64,000 bases of DNA from Euborellia annulipes (lineage: Eukaryota; Arthropoda; Insecta; Dermaptera; Anisolabididae): positions 85,360 through 149,359 of the forward strand of contig JAKCPI010002466.1 in the NCBI GenBank assembly GCA_023213315.1, in the 5' to 3' direction. Made by a program: the position numbers and the translations under genes. Under the pieces are notes generated by a model. That model worked only from the letters and a program-made list of their open reading frames with translations. It ran no database searches and was not told the DNA's origin. Positions 10,440-21,932 of this stretch are shown here, piece after piece (the stretch's first letter is position 1; every line of letters begins with the position of its first letter).

Positions 10440-10709
10440 AGAATGGAAGGAGGTAGCAGCCAGAAAGGAGTGTCTCCAAAACAATGAAACTCCCAGATAT
10501 TCGCGACGTTTCGGTCCAAATTTATTTGACCATCATCAGGCAATCAGGAGTTGTCATATGTAAATTTATATAAATATATTTAATCATATGTTGCTTCGGA
10601 CTTGTTAATGACATTAACGTCAAATAAATTTGGACCGAAACGTCGCGAATATCTGGGAGTTTCATTGTTTTGGAGACACTCCTTTCGGCTGCTACCTCCT
10701 TCCATTCTT
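10440..10709. mobile_element. Foldback element with GAAACGTCGCG core
   Basis: Left arm GAATGGAAGGAGGTAGCAGC is matched by GCTGCTACCTCCTTCCATTC at the right end, and inner arms (TCTCCAAAACAATGAAACTC and its complement) extend the pairing to more than 100 bp. On the minus strand the left arm carries CTGATGA, GGTC...GACC and GAAACGTCGCG, the same core as at 1.44 kb. Non-coding; same class as the foldbacks at 1.3, 37.7 and 57.0 kb although the outer arms are unrelated. Confidence 0.82.
10501..10539 (-). ncRNA. Hammerhead-ribozyme-like core (tentative)
   Basis: On the minus strand: CTGATGA, T, GGTC, loop of about 11 nt, GACC, GAAA, CGTCGCG. The potential stem II is identical in sequence to the 1.44-kb copy but the loop differs. 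The opposite arm of the foldback has lost the CTGATGA box. Stem III and cleavage are unproven. Confidence 0.3.
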
Positions 10710-10789
10710 TTAAGATATTAATCACAGCCACTTCCACACTCAACAAATATTTCAACTTTTGTTTGAATAAATTTTTCAACATTCTCCTT

Positions 10790-11530
10790 CTAAATTAACT
10801 CACCCTTTGCTTTTAAAAAGTTAAGACTTGTTTTTATTTTATTTTTTTATTTTACAAAACATAATAATATTCATTAATATCTAAACAAAAAATAATTTTT
10901 TTTTTTTATTTAAGTACATGCGCTTGACTAATTTAAAACATAGCGGGGAGGGATGTTAATTTAAATATTCTTTTTAAATGTAAATTAATTTACAACATTG
11001 TTTGTTCAACGAACCATTAATTCTATAAAAAAAGACAAAAAAAACAAAATGGCTCTCTTTTTAATAATAAAACCCTTTTGCAATCAAGAACCCTGAAATA
11101 AAAAGACTGGAACATACATATTAAATCAATTTATGGTCTTTATTTATCTACGCTCTTCGACTTTCATTTCAATTGTTAGTAAGTTTTAGAAAAAAAAAAT
11201 TTAATTTAATTAATATCTTGTCTTAAAGTCTTTGCATTAAGTTGACTTAACTTAGATTAACAGAAGGTGGAAATTTCCATGTTTGTAAATATTCCCTCTC
11301 GCTTGCCACCCCCGCATGCCCCATGTAATTAGTTGGACCAACTTTTAGAGAGAGAGAGGAAAATAAGCTTCGTTCGTTCGAAAACTTTTCTAAGCAAAAA
11401 AAAAATGAAAAAATTTCTAATACATGTCATTTGGAAATAGTTCTTAATAGAGTGAGAGAGCAAAGATATTTTTTAAAGTCTTTTCAGAAACTTTGGCTAT
11501 ATAGACTTTTAACGACACAATTATTTAGAT
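10790..11530. other. AT-rich non-coding stretch
   Basis: No gene or repeat end recognised. The sequence has long A/T runs and a short purine tract near 11345. Confidence 0.45.
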
Positions 11531-11534
11531 ACCA

Positions 11535-11632
11535 TATATACATGGGTGGTCAGCCAGGCACATCATTTGGTATCCGAATGATTTAAATAAATATTCATCC
11601 CACTTCCTGGGGCAGGAGATTATCTATTTTTT
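11535..11632 (-). mobile_element. SINE family 1 fragment (minus)
   Basis: The complement reads CCTGCCCCAGG..., ...TTTATTTAAATCATTCGGATACCAAATGATG, matching the body downstream of the tRNA-like head in the complete copy at 61.4-61.66 kb (ATTTTATTTAAGCCATTTGGATACC). The pol III promoter head is missing, so this is a truncated copy. Confidence 0.55.
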
Positions 11633-11978
11633 TTTTAATTTATAAATTACTAGCTGCGCAGCCCGTCTATTGATTTTTTTTATAGTTAAATTATTGTATA
11701 ATTTTTTCCACGCTTTCGATGTTTCCCGGTGGAATAATATATATATTTATAATAGAGTATATAATTCCAATGACAATACATGTTTGATACCATTGAATTT
11801 TAAATAATTTAAAATTAGAGGGCAAAAAAATTTTATAATTTCTTATAAAGCTAAATTTTAGCACTATTTCTTTGTATTCTCTAGTGGGTTTCATAGTGGG
11901 CCAATATCTCCGTTTAGCGCGTTAACCTCCATGAAAAGAGGGAATTTTAATTTCTATTATATATTCTATACTATATAT

Positions 11979-12253
11979 GGACTCTGTTATGCATTAGTGT
12001 GTCAAGTGCCAAAAAAATTAAAAATTGAGTTAAGCACGGAATATTGTTTCAAATGCTATAATTAATAGTATTTTTTATGAAATATGTCCTAAAAAAATTT
12101 ATATTTAATGTTACTTGCACAATTGACAAAAAAAAAAAAATTACATATTGTATAATCCAATGAAAACAAAAAACTTTAATGTTAATTTTCTCAAAACTCT
12201 GCAATATCCTTTAAATAAGTTGGCGCTTGACACACTAATGCGTAACAAGGTCC
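11979..12253 (+). mobile_element. MITE with GGACYCTGTTAYGCATTAGT ends
   Basis: The left end GGACTCTGTTATGCATTAGT and the right end, ending ACTAATGCGTAACAAGGTCC, are inverted copies extending inward to TGTCAAGYGCCA, a terminal repeat of about 35 bp. The interior (TTAAGCACGGAATATTG, ATGAAATATGTCC, ATCCAATGAAAACAAAAAAC) recurs at 24.86 kb (minus) and 39.98 kb (plus). Non-coding, about 275 bp. Superfamily unresolved; a TA-rich target is present at each side. Confidence 0.8.
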
Positions 12254-13147
12254 AATTGTGCTGTTTTATTTCAACTCTTAAAATGAATTTTTGTTTCAAT
12301 TATCTCTCTGCATTTTCAATCATATTGTATTTAAAGAATTTCCATATTAACATTCTTGAATAAATTTTCAAATCAGATCGTCGAGATGACCTTCTAGAGG
12401 AATGCAATATCCTTTAAATAATATTATTGTCGAGCTTAAATTGCAAATATTGACTGTTTGTATGTTGAACCGTCGACATGATGACCTACATCTATGTATG
12501 TGCGTTCAATATACATATTCGTATATATAATAATAAAAGGAAGTAACGAGAGTTTGTGTGTGCGTGTGTCGTTCGTTGATGGCTGTGAAATCCTTGGGAT
12601 TCGTCACAAATCCACGTTCCATCCATCCACCTCTCTTTGTCCTAGAGAGGAGATGTCTCTCCCCAACTTCCCTCACACACACACACACCAACTGTAGATC
12701 GTTCTAGCGTGAGAGAACATCGTCAAAATTAATTTACTCGCTTAAAAGCGCGAGCACGGGAGTTGTATGTATGTATATATATATACTGTATATGTGTGTG
12801 TGTGTATTTGTCTGTCTGCCTGAGTGGGGGTGGTGTGTGTGTGTGTGAGATGATGCGCTGCTGATGGATGGATATAAGCGTGTGTGAGTGAAATCTACTT
12901 TTAATTAGATTAAAATACATTTTAGAGAAAACAAATATTGATTTTAGTGTCAAGTCTCGTCGTTGCAACAACTATGCATAAAAAACAACAAAAAAAAACG
13001 TTTTTATTATGGGATATATAACTTCATGACTTTGTCTAAATAATAGTTAAATAATTAAACTCTTATCCCAACAATTCATTAATATTAGCAAAATGGATTG
13101 GAGGCCATTTTTTCAACTCCTGCGGATGGGTTCACTCATCCATCCAA
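12254..13147. other. Microsatellite-rich stretch, no gene
   Basis: A moderately GC-rich segment (about 12540-12760) with GTGTGTGTGC, CACACACACACA and TGTGTGTGTG tracts and an AGCGCGAGCACGGG motif. Overlapping open frames on both strands reflect the simple repeats. It could be a decayed transposon tail, but neither end could be fixed. Confidence 0.4.
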
Positions 13148-13681
13148 CAGAGGCGTCATTTGGGGTACTTTACTGATGCACTTTTCCAGTTTTGTTCGAT
13201 TTTCTCAAAATTCGCTCCAAAGAATTTGATTAAAATTCAAAAATCAATTATTTTTTAGATGCTCTTTCAAATGTATTCTCATTTTGCCATTGAAATCTTC
13301 TAAAGACCACTGTACTCGTCTACTTCATAGGAAGGATAGGAGAAATGGTAACAAAATATAAATATTTTCCCATACTAATAAATTTTACATCTTGAATTCT
13401 AATATATCGGCCGAAACTATATTTATGTCGACACTAAAAATCTGGTGTGACAAGCACAGAACACAACTTTCGATTACCTCAGGTAAGAGAAATTTGTGTG
13501 CTATGAGACTGTCACACCAGATTTTTAAATTTTATATTATTCTAAATAAAATATTTCATAATTTACGTACGGATATACAAACTGTAAAAAATTAAAAAAT
13601 TAATTCTAAATTTGGGACACCTAATTTTAAGGATATTTTAAGAAAAAATATTTGCCCCCCCCTTAAGAAATGACGCCACTG
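13148..13681. mobile_element. Possible TIR element (CAGWGGCGTCATTT ends) holding a THM copy
   Basis: CAGAGGCGTCATTTGGGG at 13148 and a complement of CAGTGGCGTCATTTCTTAAG ending at 13681 form imperfect inverted ends resembling the 8.57-kb MITE. Between them sits a truncated minus-strand THM copy. The flanking octamers do not match, so this is a plausible but unproven hAT-like carrier. Confidence 0.45.
13164..13527 (-). mobile_element. THM repeat copy D (3'-truncated, minus)
   Basis: Runs from a GGTACTTTACTGATGCAC block (corresponding to the middle of the element) to the 5' palindrome ending GTCACACCAGATTTTT. The microsatellite and the 3' palindrome are absent, as is the X-box-like site, where GGTTGCCAT is deleted. 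Confidence 0.8.
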
Positions 13682-13689
13682 GAAGCTAA

Positions 13690-15470
13690 CATTTTAGTTT
13701 CCTTTTAATTTGAAACGTTGATTTAAATTTTTTACGATCACTTTTCAGGTTAATAGTACTGGGAAGTAAAAAATTCAGACTCTCGTATAGGGAGGGCTAC
13801 TCTAGAAATGAGGGATTATCTTAAAAATTCTATAGACAATTTTTTTTAATATAATTTAGAGTCTTTTTTGCCCATTAAGAAAGACAATTTTTTTTTTAAT
13901 TAACCTTTTCAAAAATTAGGGTTTTAATTTGTATTTATTTTAAATTATAATAACTGCCGGGGGGACTTTCAACACTCTCGTTTCTTGGGGCTACCTATCA
14001 AGAGGCAAATTTTCATTTATTATAATCACTTTTTTGTCACTTGTTGGATCTTTTTTTTTCAAAATTAGATGAGAAGCGAGTTAATTATCTCAAAAACTAT
14101 TCACTTTTAGAGAAAAAAAGTGAATGAAAGTCTTTTAAATTGGTTTAATTTATCATACCAAAAATTACAAATTTCAAAATTAAAAAAAAAAAAAGAAAAA
14201 GATTATGAGGTAAAGTAAAATTTCCGGTGGAAAAACTTGATACAGATATACGATTTTAGTAAAAGAAATACAAAGTTTTATTTAACTGGCCGGTTGCGTT
14301 TTTAAGAAATCGTGATCACATACACACACACACAATCGGTGGGAACTCAGAAATGTGTAAATCACAAAAATGTTGAGGTGGCAATACAATACTTTCTCTA
14401 AAGTAAAAAAAAAAAAAAAAAAATGGAGGAAAAAGTGCGTGGTGGCACTCTTAAGTAAATAATCAATAAAAACGAAAGAGCATGATGAAACCCTAGATGA
14501 TGATCCTTCCTTATTCCTTTAATGGATTTACTTGCTTTTGCCCATCATTAATTATCAACAGAGATTGGTATCTAATTTACATGGAATACTATTTTTAAAA
14601 CAGCCATCACGTGACTAAATTAAAATTCATTTACATGTCACTTAATCTATAATTTAGTAATGGCGTAAAATTAGTAGACTATCTATTCTCTTATCTTTTT
14701 TAAATGATAAGGCATGTGATAGCAATTTCCTTTTAATTTCTGCATTATGGTAAAGAAAAAGTATTATGATCATGAAAAATTTAACTTTTGCTTTTTGAGT
14801 GAATCGGACCCTGGGAGGCGCTCAAAATGGTGGTTTTCTCACCATTCTACCTACGCCATACCAAATAAACTCTGTATTTTTAAATAAATATTTATTCAAT
14901 AAATAAACGATACATACGCAAGTCAAATTATACAGAAATGGGAAAGTAGATGTTTATTTATTTCGAAATCAATCTCCCCCAAGAGTTAGGCTAAGGGAGA
15001 ATCGCTTTTACTTCTGAAGGTCCCTCAACCGTAAACAAATTAAATTTGAGCCCTTAAACCACAGGGATTAAAATCTCTCCCTTCAGGTGCTGCTGCTATT
15101 ATTCCATTCATTTCAAAGATCAAACGTCTCCTATTTTACCATAAAATCTAATATTGTCAAGGTATTAAAGGGCAGCCACTTAATTTCAATACAAATATGA
15201 AAACAATGTCAACATCAAGTTTGGGGTCAACAAGGATGGATGGCCCAGATGAAGAAGGCTGAAGAACTTCCGCTGGAAGTCACCGACACAATTTTCCCGA
15301 AAATACAATGTATTTGTAAAGTCTAATGCCGCAGCAGCCAAATCAAAGTGTTTTTAAAATTCAGCGATACTCAACCTTTTTCTTTCTTTAGCCACAAGTA
15401 AAAAAAAAAAATTATTTCATATTATTTAAATAGAACAAATAAAATATTTATTGAATGTCAACAAATCCTC
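13690..15470. other. AT-rich non-coding stretch
   Basis: No gene or clear repeat boundary. A short CA tract lies near 14322 and a long A-run near 14405. Nothing on either strand shows a recognisable domain. Confidence 0.45.
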
Positions 15471-15479
15471 AAGCAAGCC

Positions 15480-15900
15480 CAAGATTGGAATATTGGATCT
15501 CGCCAAAATAGCTCCGAGGCAAACGCTATGAGAAGAGGGAGTTGCTGTGACATCCCGTTCCGTGGAAGGAACGTAAAGAAGATTCCCTCTTAGTGATGCA
15601 TACTTCGAAAGGAGTAGGCTACACGCCGGTGCTGAGGGAGTCCCTCAAACTAGGACATCCTCCATAGCATAGAAGAGGCTGGATATAAGGAGCCGGTTGG
15701 AACCAGAAATAAGGATTAGTTCACTAGCTAGAAACGAACGAAGGAGGAGGAGTTAGAGATAGGAAATGATGTAACTTCACGGGGTACCGGTAGATGGCTA
15801 CGGCCAGAGGCCGGTTGGGTTTGAGGTGTGTGTCTTCGGGCACGAAAGCACCTCGGGTAAATGAACGGGGATCCCGGTAGGAATTTCAAATAATAATAGA
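15480..15900 (+). mobile_element. Non-LTR element 3' end with ATA tail (plus)
   Basis: GC-rich segment compared with its surroundings. Its last part (CACTAGCTAGAAACGA, AACTTCACGGGGTACCGGTA, GAAAGCACCTCGGGTAAA, GGAATTTCAAATAATAATA) recurs at 41.70-41.88 kb (plus) and 51.03-51.27 kb (minus), each ending in an ATA-type simple repeat. The 41.7-kb copy has a 15-bp target duplication, which indicates target-primed retrotransposition. No open frame long enough to name the parent is retained. Confidence 0.65.
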
Positions 15901-15904
15901 ACTA

Positions 15905-17185
15905 ATTTTTAAAAAATATAATTTTTCAAAATTCTTGTATTTTGCTGACATTTTATCTAAGGCATGGGTGGACAAACTTTAAAGGCTTAAAAAGTCAAAT
16001 TTATATCCTTTTCGGCTACAATATTTGCTTTAAACTACTACATGGCATCGGGTATTTAATTTTAATCAATAGGATTATTACCGAATACACTTAATTAAAA
16101 TAAAATAGGGGAATATTTTAATTTGAATATCCTCCTAGAGTCACATGGGGCCGGCGAGCCGTGGTTTGGCTCTAGTGGGATATAACAACTGTATCTCGTG
16201 TCTCATTGTGGCCAATCGAAAGGAAAAAATTTCCAGAAATCTTAAAGTTCAAGTTTTTAAAAATAATCGCGTGTCACATATAAATACGAGCTATTTATGT
16301 TTATGATTACGTGGCGCCGATTTAAAAAAAAGCACATCTACCGCCTTCTCTTAATAAAATGCCCATTTACTACACCTCTGATTTTGTTTTCCTCAATTAG
16401 AGTTAGAATGTTGTCTAGGAAGTTAGACAGAAAGTGGGTCACAAATAGGAAAACTAATTTAATATAATTTCAATTCTAAAAGGTCACGAAAATTGTTTTT
16501 CAGTTCAATGATTATTTGGGTGGAATAAACACCTTTGATAAACGATAATTGTAGAAATCATTTGCATAATTTGAAGATTTACTTACATATATAGAGATGA
16601 ACAAAATATTGAGATAGAGAGAGATGGAGAGATTGCTTACCTGCAACAAAAAGAGAGAAACAAAAATAATTAATTTTCCAGGTATGAGTAGAATTAAATT
16701 AATTCTTAAGGAAAAATTAAATTATTATTATTATTAGAGGAGTTTTTAATTATAGACCACATGTATTTATTAAAAATCTAAAAAAAAGAACGCGATTGTT
16801 TTAAATTTAAAACTTTAAATCTGATCCGATCCAGGAAATGGATTGAAATCTATCTATAGGATTGGGATTTAAACCAAACCTCTCTTAGGAACTAAATTCT
16901 CTATCAAAGACAATTTTGTTCCTGGATTAAAAAAAAAATTATTTAATTATTTTTAACAGGAACTGTATCACCAAATCTGGACCATGAAAAAAATAAAAAG
17001 ATTGAATGAAAACGATTTGATAAAAGGATCGGATCTGAAAATAAGTTTTAAAGTTCGAAGATCCAATCTATAATCCGGATTTTGAAAATGAGATGAAATT
17101 GAGGATCATGATCTCTACAGTTACTTGATCTGCAGATATTTTAGTGGAATTTGTACATTCCTGATCTGTGTGCGCTCCGAAACTA
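15905..17185. other. AT-rich non-coding stretch
   Basis: No gene. A GGGCCGGCGAGCCGTGGTTTGG motif (described here only in part) near 16150 and GGCATGGGTGGACAAACTT near 15960 look like the two ends of a decayed hAT-like repeat, but neither terminal sequence is clean enough to annotate. Confidence 0.35.
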
Positions 17186-17187
17186 TT

Positions 17188-18208
17188 TACTTTCTCGTAC
17201 CCTATATATGAAATATATAGAGAGAGAAAGTATTGCGATCATGTCAAAAATTCGATGTCCAGATTTTGATGGATATACATGTTTTGAGGTCCCCTGAGTC
17301 CAAAAAAAGTGGGTCCCGCAAATTGGTCGTGTGTGTGTGTGTGTCTGTGTGTGTGTAACGATTTTTTTAGCATGAAGGAATTGAGCTACCGGATTGAAAT
17401 TTTATATTTAACTTAGGTACCTTTGAAGAATCTCAAAATAAGCTTTTGAACAAAATCGGCCAAAAAGTACTAGTACTTTACTGATGTACTTTTTCAGTTT
17501 TTTTTGATTTTCTCAAAATTCCCTCCAAGGATTTTTTTTTTAAATTCATAAATCAACTATTTTTTAGATGCTCTTTAAAATGTATATTCTCATTTTGCCG
17601 TTGAAATCTTCTGAAGACCACTTTACTCTTGTTCTTCATAGGAAAGATAGAAATGGTTGCCATGGTAACCGAATTTAAATCTTTTTCTTTTTATTAGATT
17701 AAAAATCAATTATTATTTAAATTCCCATTTATTTTTATTTTATTTGTGTCTTTAATTGTTTCAAAGAAAACATATATGTCTCTCTCTCACTTGCAAACAT
17801 TATCGTCTCTCTCTACTCTTTTTAAATTCCCTTTCCACCTTATCTTCGCAAGGAACAATGTTAATTTCCTATAGGGATTTGTATGTTAATTTCGATTCAA
17901 AAGGGGGTCCCCTTTGGAACTTTTTAGGCATTTAAAATTTTTTTTTCCAATTCTTATGAAATTTTGTATTTATTTACGAATCTATATTGTGTATAAAATG
18001 TCCAAATATGAGATTAAAATTTTGAAAAATAACCATAGTTTATTTGAAGCAGTCAACATTTAAAATGCAAGTTTGAAACTAAGGTGCTATCGGAAACTAA
18101 ATATATCTCGACACAAAAAATCTGGTGTGACCTGCACGGTGCGCAACTTTCTCTTACCGAAGGGTAAGAGAAAGTTGTGTGCTGTGCGCCAGTCACACCA
18201 GATTTTTT
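17188..18208 (-). mobile_element. THM repeat copy E, long subfamily (complete, minus)
   Basis: On the plus strand it starts with the 3' palindrome TACTTTCTCGTACC and ends with the 5' palindrome GTCACACCAGATTTTT. It contains a perfect X-box-like GTTGCCATGGTAAC at 17656-17669 and a GT microsatellite near 17330. Unlike the standard copies, about 0.4 kb of extra sequence (about 17683-18080) lies between the X-box-like site and the 5' palindrome. The same extra block is in the copy at 28.84 kb, so it predates both insertions. Confidence 0.87.
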
Positions 18209-18486
18209 TAATTAAGAGAGAATTTTCCAGAGATGTTTTTAGGCTGTCATTAATTCATTATACATATAATGTCATTAATTCATTATACATATAGTAATGG
18301 GCGAAAAATTGATCGCCAGAGGCGAGCAATTCGGCTGCATAGTCGTGGTCAGAATATTTTTTCGGAAGGTAATTTCTAACAATATTTAAAAATTTTTACA
18401 CCATATTTCTCTTTGATTATAATTTCTATGATTTTACATATCTCCTATTGGCGTAGTTTCCTGATTTAAGAGGCAAAAATATAAAA

Positions 18487-19168
18487 CAAAAATCTGGTGT
18501 GACTGGCGCACAGCACACAACTTTCTCTTACCTTCGGTAATCGAAAGTTGTGTACTGTGCTTGTAACACCAGATTTTTCGTGTCGAAATATATTTAGTTC
18601 CCGACAGTACGGTACATTTGAATTCAGATGTAAAATTTATAAGTATGGGAAAATATTTATATTTTGTTATCATGGCAACCATTTCTCCTATCTTTCATAT
18701 GAAACACAAGAGTAAAGTGGTCTTCAGAAGATTTCAATCGCAAAATGAGAATATACATTTTAAAGAGCTTCTAAAAAATAATTGATTTTTGAATTTAAAA
18801 AAAATCGTTGGAGCAAATTTTGAGAAAATCGAAAAAAACTGAAAAAGTACATCAGTAAAGTACTAGTACTCTTTGGCCGATTTTGATTAAAAGCTTATTT
18901 TTCCGGTCCGGGGGGTGTTTAACTTAAATATAAAATTTCAACCTCGTAGCACAATTCCTTCATGCTTAAAATTGAACACACACCCACCCACCCACACACC
19001 CACACACCCACAGACAGACCATGTCGCGAAAACCACTTTTTTGGATTCAGGGGACCTCAAAACGTGTATATCCATCAAAATCTCGACATCGAATTTTTGA
19101 CATGAATCCAATACTTTCTCTCTATATATATATATTACATATATACATAGGTAAGAGAAAGTAAAAAA
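18487..19168 (+). mobile_element. THM repeat copy G (complete)
   Basis: Very similar to copy A: the same 5' palindrome, GTTATCATGGCAAC in the X-box position, an AGTACTAGTACT palindrome, a CCCACACACC microsatellite, the GACCATGTCGCGAAAACC block and the 3' palindrome ending GGTAAGAGAAAGTAAAAA. It is followed 48 bp later by copy H in the opposite orientation. Confidence 0.9.
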
Positions 19169-19215
19169 GAAATTACATTTTAATAAAAGAGACTAATATT
19201 TATAATCTTTAATTA

Positions 19216-19745
19216 TTACTTTCTCTTACCTATATGTATATGTTAAAATATACATATATATAGAGAGAAAGTAATGGATTCATGTCAAAAATTCGATGTC
19301 GAGATTTTGATGGATATACACGTTTTGATGTCCCGTGAATCCAAAAAGTGGTTTTCGCGACATGGTCTCTCTGTCTGTCTGTGTGTTTAATTTAAAGCAT
19401 GAAGGAAGTGAGCTATGAGGTTGAAATTTTATATTTAATTTAAAAACCCCCCCGGGAGCATGAAAATAAGCTTTTAAACAAAATCGGCCAAAGAGTACTA
19501 ATACTTTACTGATGCACTTTTCCAGTTTTTTTCGATTTTCTCAAAATTCGCTCCAACGATTTTGATTAAGAAATGGTTGCCCTGGTAACAAAATATAAAT
19601 ATTTTCCCATACTTATAAATTTTACATCTTGAAAATCGAATTTCCCGTACTGTCAGAAACTAAATACATGTTGACACAAAAAATATGTAGTGACAAGCAC
19701 AGTACACATGTTGGGTGCTGTGCGCCAGTTACACCAGATTTTAAA
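19216..19745 (-). mobile_element. THM repeat copy H (minus, internally deleted)
   Basis: Begins with the 3' palindrome TACTTTCTCTTACC and ends with a shortened 5' palindrome (CAGTTACACCAGATTTT). The segment between ACGATTTTGATTA and GAAATGGTTGCC is deleted, removing about 150 bp of body. The inner core of the 5' palindrome is also mostly lost. Tail-to-tail partner of copy G. Confidence 0.85.
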
Positions 19746-19811
19746 AAATCATTTTTACTTTTAACATTTTTAAAGGTAAAATATAAGAGAATCCCGAGAA
19801 TTAAATTAAAT

Positions 19812-20124
19812 AAAAGTAAAAATAAAATAAAAAAAAGATTTTTAAAAAAATGCTTTTATTTAAATTGAACTAAAAGAGAGAAATAAGAAAGAAATAATTT
19901 AATTGTTCTTGTTAAAATTTTTTAATATTTGACTTAAAATAAAAGCGTGGGGCGCTTCGAAGTGATTCCGAGGCTCGCGCCCCACGCTTTTATTTTAAGT
20001 CATAAATATTAAAAAATTTTAACAAGAACAATTAAATTATTTCTTTCTTATTTCTCTCTTTTTAGTTCAATTTAAATAAAAGCATTTTTTTTAAAATCTT
20101 TTTTTTTATTTTATTTTTATTTTA
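19812..20124. repeat. Near-perfect 310-bp palindrome with GC-rich centre
   Basis: Arms of about 145 bp on each side are almost exact reverse complements around a short centre at about 19956-19974. The inner ends are AAAAGCGTGGGGCGC and GCGCCCCACGCTTTT. Farther out the arms run through TTGACTTAAAATAAA and TTTAACAAGAACAATTAAAT to TAAAAATAAAATAAAAAAAA. The arm identity is far higher than in the other foldbacks, implying recent formation or gene-conversion-like maintenance. No coding capacity; nature unknown. Confidence 0.85.
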
Positions 20125-20167
20125 AGCTTTTTAGTCTTTTAGTCTTATCAAAAATCATCAATATGAT

Positions 20168-20580
20168 AAAGTACCACATTAGTTTGGCCTGTATTGATTT
20201 GGTTCAATTGAAAAATTATTCATTATCATAAAAAAATGACTCGTAAATATCAAAATTCAAAACTATAGTTAATAGGGCCTTATTTGCGTGAGGCTTCAAA
20301 TAAAGTACCACATTAGTTTGGTCTATTTTGATCAAAACCACCATATAGTGGCGTCATCAAAAATGACTCTTAAGTATTACATTTCACACCTCTAGCCCAT
20401 CGGGAAGTCTTTTGAAATTACATTAATTCACGAAGGGTTTCAAATAAAGTACCACATTAGTTTGGTCCATTTTGGTAAAACCAAACTCACAATTTGCGTC
20501 ATCAAAAATGACTCTTAAATATCAAATTTCACACCTCTAGCTCATCGGGAAGTGTCCTTAACAAAGCCATAAAGTTGGTG
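20168..20580 (+). repeat. Three degenerate tandem repeats of about 140 bp
   Basis: AAAGTACCACATTAGTTTGG starts at 20168, 20302 and 20446, giving periods of 134 and 144 bp. Each unit also contains CATCAAAAATGACTC and, in the second and third, TCACACCTCTAGCYCATCGG. The units become more alike from left to right. The array directly follows the large palindrome; no open frame runs through it. Confidence 0.75.
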
Positions 20581-20752
20581 ACCTTGAAAGAGTAAGTTAA
20601 ATAAAAGCATTTAATAATTAATAATAAAAACAAATAGAATATGGAGACGCCTGGTAGTTAGACAACCCAAAGGGTTTGAAAGAGAGTGATCGGAGTGAAG
20701 TGGTGGAAGACGTCTACTTCCCCTCTTTAGATCCAAGTCACACTCACACATA

Positions 20753-20990
20753 AATCAATTATTTTTTAGATGCTCTTTAAAATGTATATTCTCATTTTGC
20801 CATTGAAATCTTCTGAAGACCACTTTACTATTGTACTTCATAGAGAAGATAGGAGAAATGATTGCGATGGTAACAAAATATCAATATTTTCCCATGTTTA
20901 TTTATTAAATTCAAATGTACCGTTCTGTTGGAAACTAAATATGTGTCGAGACAAAAAATCTGGTGCTACAGTCACACAAGAATTTTTAAT
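20753..20990 (-). mobile_element. THM fragment I (minus)
   Basis: Covers AATCAATTATTTTTTAGATG through the equivalent of the 5' palindrome, which is reduced to AATCTGGTGCTACAGTCACAC. The 3' half of the element is missing. The X-box position reads GATTGCGATGGTAAC, a degenerate form. Confidence 0.75.
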
Positions 20991-21930
20991 TTCAATGGTG
21001 ATTATAAATGGCTCCTATTTAAAAACACTCTACTTATACATTCTTCAAGCGATTATTTTTTTAATTAGATGGGCTCAAATTTTTTGTTTCTTTTATGCGA
21101 GGAGTTTTTGAAATTGGCCAAATGTATGGAAGAGCTTAGGAGTTTGACTGTCAATGAATGAAAGAAGAATGAGTGAGTTACCAACTTTCCATTTGTGCGT
21201 TAGGGTTTGTATAAAATTAACCCCCCTCCCTCCCTCTCCTTCTCCCTTCTGGAGTTAAGTCAATGATTAATTATGCAAAACTCGATGAGTGTGTTATATT
21301 ATAGCTATCGTATTAGTAGTAGGAAAGATAGTTGGTAGAAAGCAGTTATTTAATTAAAATCAACCAATGGAAGGAATTTCTTACGAGTGGGAAGTTTGTT
21401 CTAAATTTTTATTAGAAAATCATCTATCATCAAAGTTAGAAGTGAATGTTAGAAATTAATTAATAATTTTATATTAAATTATCTACTAATGTCCTGCCAA
21501 TAGCGTATTATTTTTATTTTTACTCCATTTCTGCACAGAGTTGATAAATATTTGTTTTACGCCGGATTAAAGGAGGCGACAACAGCAAATTGTTTGAGAG
21601 TGCCTATAAAATCAAGTTACTTAAATAATATGCAAAATTTGCTTTGTTCTTAAAACCCATTTGTGTTAACATTTTTTTTTTTCTCTTTTAACATTTTTCA
21701 TATCGTCCATATTTTTTTACAAAATTAAGTAACTTTCTATCACAACCAGTGCTGTAGCCAGGGGAGGATATTGGGGGTCGAAACCCACCCCTGAAATCTC
21801 GAAAAATTATAAAGAGAAATATATTAAGAATTTTCTAACAGTATTTAAAATTTTAACACCATTTTTTGTGTTAAAATATTAAAAACTCTAAGAAAAACTT
21901 TCGGGCTACTGCCCTGATCTCAACAATTAA
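20991..21930. other. AT-rich non-coding stretch
   Basis: No gene seen. A CAGTGCTGTAGCCAGGGGAG motif near 21749 resembles a single hAT-type end, without a matching partner that I could identify. Confidence 0.4.
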
Positions 21931-21932
21931 AC

